Positions 63,668 to 64,000 of a DNA stretch of 64,000 bases are shown one piece after another. The DNA is from Cyclobacterium plantarum (GTDB lineage Bacteria > Bacteroidota > Bacteroidia > Cytophagales > Cyclobacteriaceae). Location: positions 236,107 to 300,106 of the forward strand of contig NZ_JAANYN010000008.1 in NCBI RefSeq assembly GCF_011290685.1, given 5' to 3'. The position numbers and the translations under genes are program-made. How positions within the stretch are numbered: the first letter of the stretch is position 1; each line of letters opens with the position of its first letter. Below the pieces are notes generated by a model. It ran no database searches and was not told the origin of the DNA. It saw nothing but the letters and a program-made list of their open reading frames with translations.

Positions 63668-64000
63668 ATGTGTCGAATGAAACGATCTTTTAGAGCTGTT
63701 TTAAATTTATTCACCATTTGTTGTATGATTAGCCTGGGCAGCGGATGTGCTTCCGGTGTTGCCAACAATAACAATCAGCTAACAGAATGGGAACCCCTCT
63801 TCAATGGAAAAAATCTGGAAGGTTGGATTCCAAAATTTCACCACCACGAAACCGGGGAAAACTATGCCAATACCTTTCGGGTAGTGGATGGGGCCATACA
63901 GGTTAATTATGAGGATTATGACTCATTTGATGCACGCTATGGGCATTTGTTTTACGAAAAACCATTTTTAACTTTCCACCTTAAATTTGATTACCGGTTC
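63668..64000 (+). CDS. DUF1080 lipoprotein (3-keto-disaccharide hydrolase-like), partial
   Basis: The 5' part of a gene that runs past the window end; 111 codons are visible and no stop is reached. The N-terminus is a signal peptide with a lipobox (SLGSGC at about residue 27). It is followed by WEPLFNGKNLEGWIPKF and FRVVDGAIQVNYEDYDSFDARYGHLFYEKPF, the opening of a DUF1080/PF06439 domain (concanavalin-like fold). Such domains act on 3-keto-glycosides or bind sugar chains. The ATG at 63668 is followed by a second in-frame ATG three codons later. Position near the PVC-type genes suggests sugar oxidation/hydrolysis. Confidence 0.85.
   Translation, partial: MCRMKRSFRAVLNLFTICCMISLGSGCASGVANNNNQLTEWEPLFNGKNLEGWIPKFHHHETGENYANTFRVVDGAIQVNYEDYDSFDARYGHLFYEKPFLTFHLKFDYRF

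Overview
The window reads as chromosomal DNA of a marine or soil Bacteroidota, most likely of the Cyclobacteriaceae type (Cyclobacterium/Echinicola/Algoriphagus-like). This is an inference. It rests on moderate GC by eye, genes without Shine-Dalgarno sequences but with A-rich leaders, TTTG...TAnnTTTG-like promoter candidates, many Bacteroidota families (DUF2911, DUF4136, 6-bladed propeller lipoproteins, PVC-type heme proteins, DUF1080) and a strong polysaccharide-degrading flavour. No rRNA, tRNA, CRISPR array, intact transposase or prophage was seen.

Layout. 0.2-5.4 kb: DUF2911 protein with a membrane-anchored amidohydrolase, a secreted parallel beta-helix protein, MarC and a small membrane protein. 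5.4-11.6 kb: a complete RND efflux operon on the minus strand (outer membrane factor, adaptor, permease) followed by a DsrE-like protein. 11.8-13.4 kb: a small hypothetical gene and about 1 kb of decayed interspersed repeats. 13.4-23.9 kb: the most unusual block, a PAS-LuxR regulator followed on the same strand by two very large unrecognised proteins (1798 and 1437 aa, 12 bp apart).

24.3-28.4 kb: an orphan MbtH-like protein, a PL8-like polysaccharide lyase, a sulfatase, and a C-terminal remnant of a P-type cation ATPase. 28.8-34.0 kb: YceI lipoprotein, CPBP protease, pirin, an FG-GAP remnant, a secreted hypothetical and a second amidohydrolase. 34.2-40.0 kb: a PVC-type/cytochrome c/discoidin lipoprotein, a polysaccharide deacetylase and a 628-aa protein with transthyretin-like domains. 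40.4-46.9 kb: an N-terminal glutamine amidohydrolase (NTAQ1-like), two SDRs, DUF1456, and a KDG kinase / YhcH / KDPG aldolase operon that would carry uronate-derived sugars into central metabolism.

47.1-54.3 kb: an exported-looking methyltransferase, an MCE/Mla lipid transport operon, a thioesterase and lipoproteins. 54.6-64.0 kb: a degenerate SGNH protein paired with a PVC-type HEAT/cytochrome c protein, an alpha/beta hydrolase, a SulP transporter fused to a carbonic anhydrase domain lacking a zinc ligand, and the 5' part of a DUF1080 lipoprotein cut by the window end.

How it fits together: lyase, sulfatase, deacetylase, beta-helix and DUF1080 proteins suggest breakdown of sulfated or uronate-containing glycans outside the cytoplasm. 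The KDG kinase and KDPG aldolase could take the unsaturated uronate product to pyruvate and glyceraldehyde-3-phosphate. The lead for something undescribed is the regulator plus giant-protein block at 13.4-23.9 kb, possibly with the unsignalled 628-aa protein at 38.1 kb. Two families of interspersed, inverted non-coding repeats and two gene remnants show local rearrangement.
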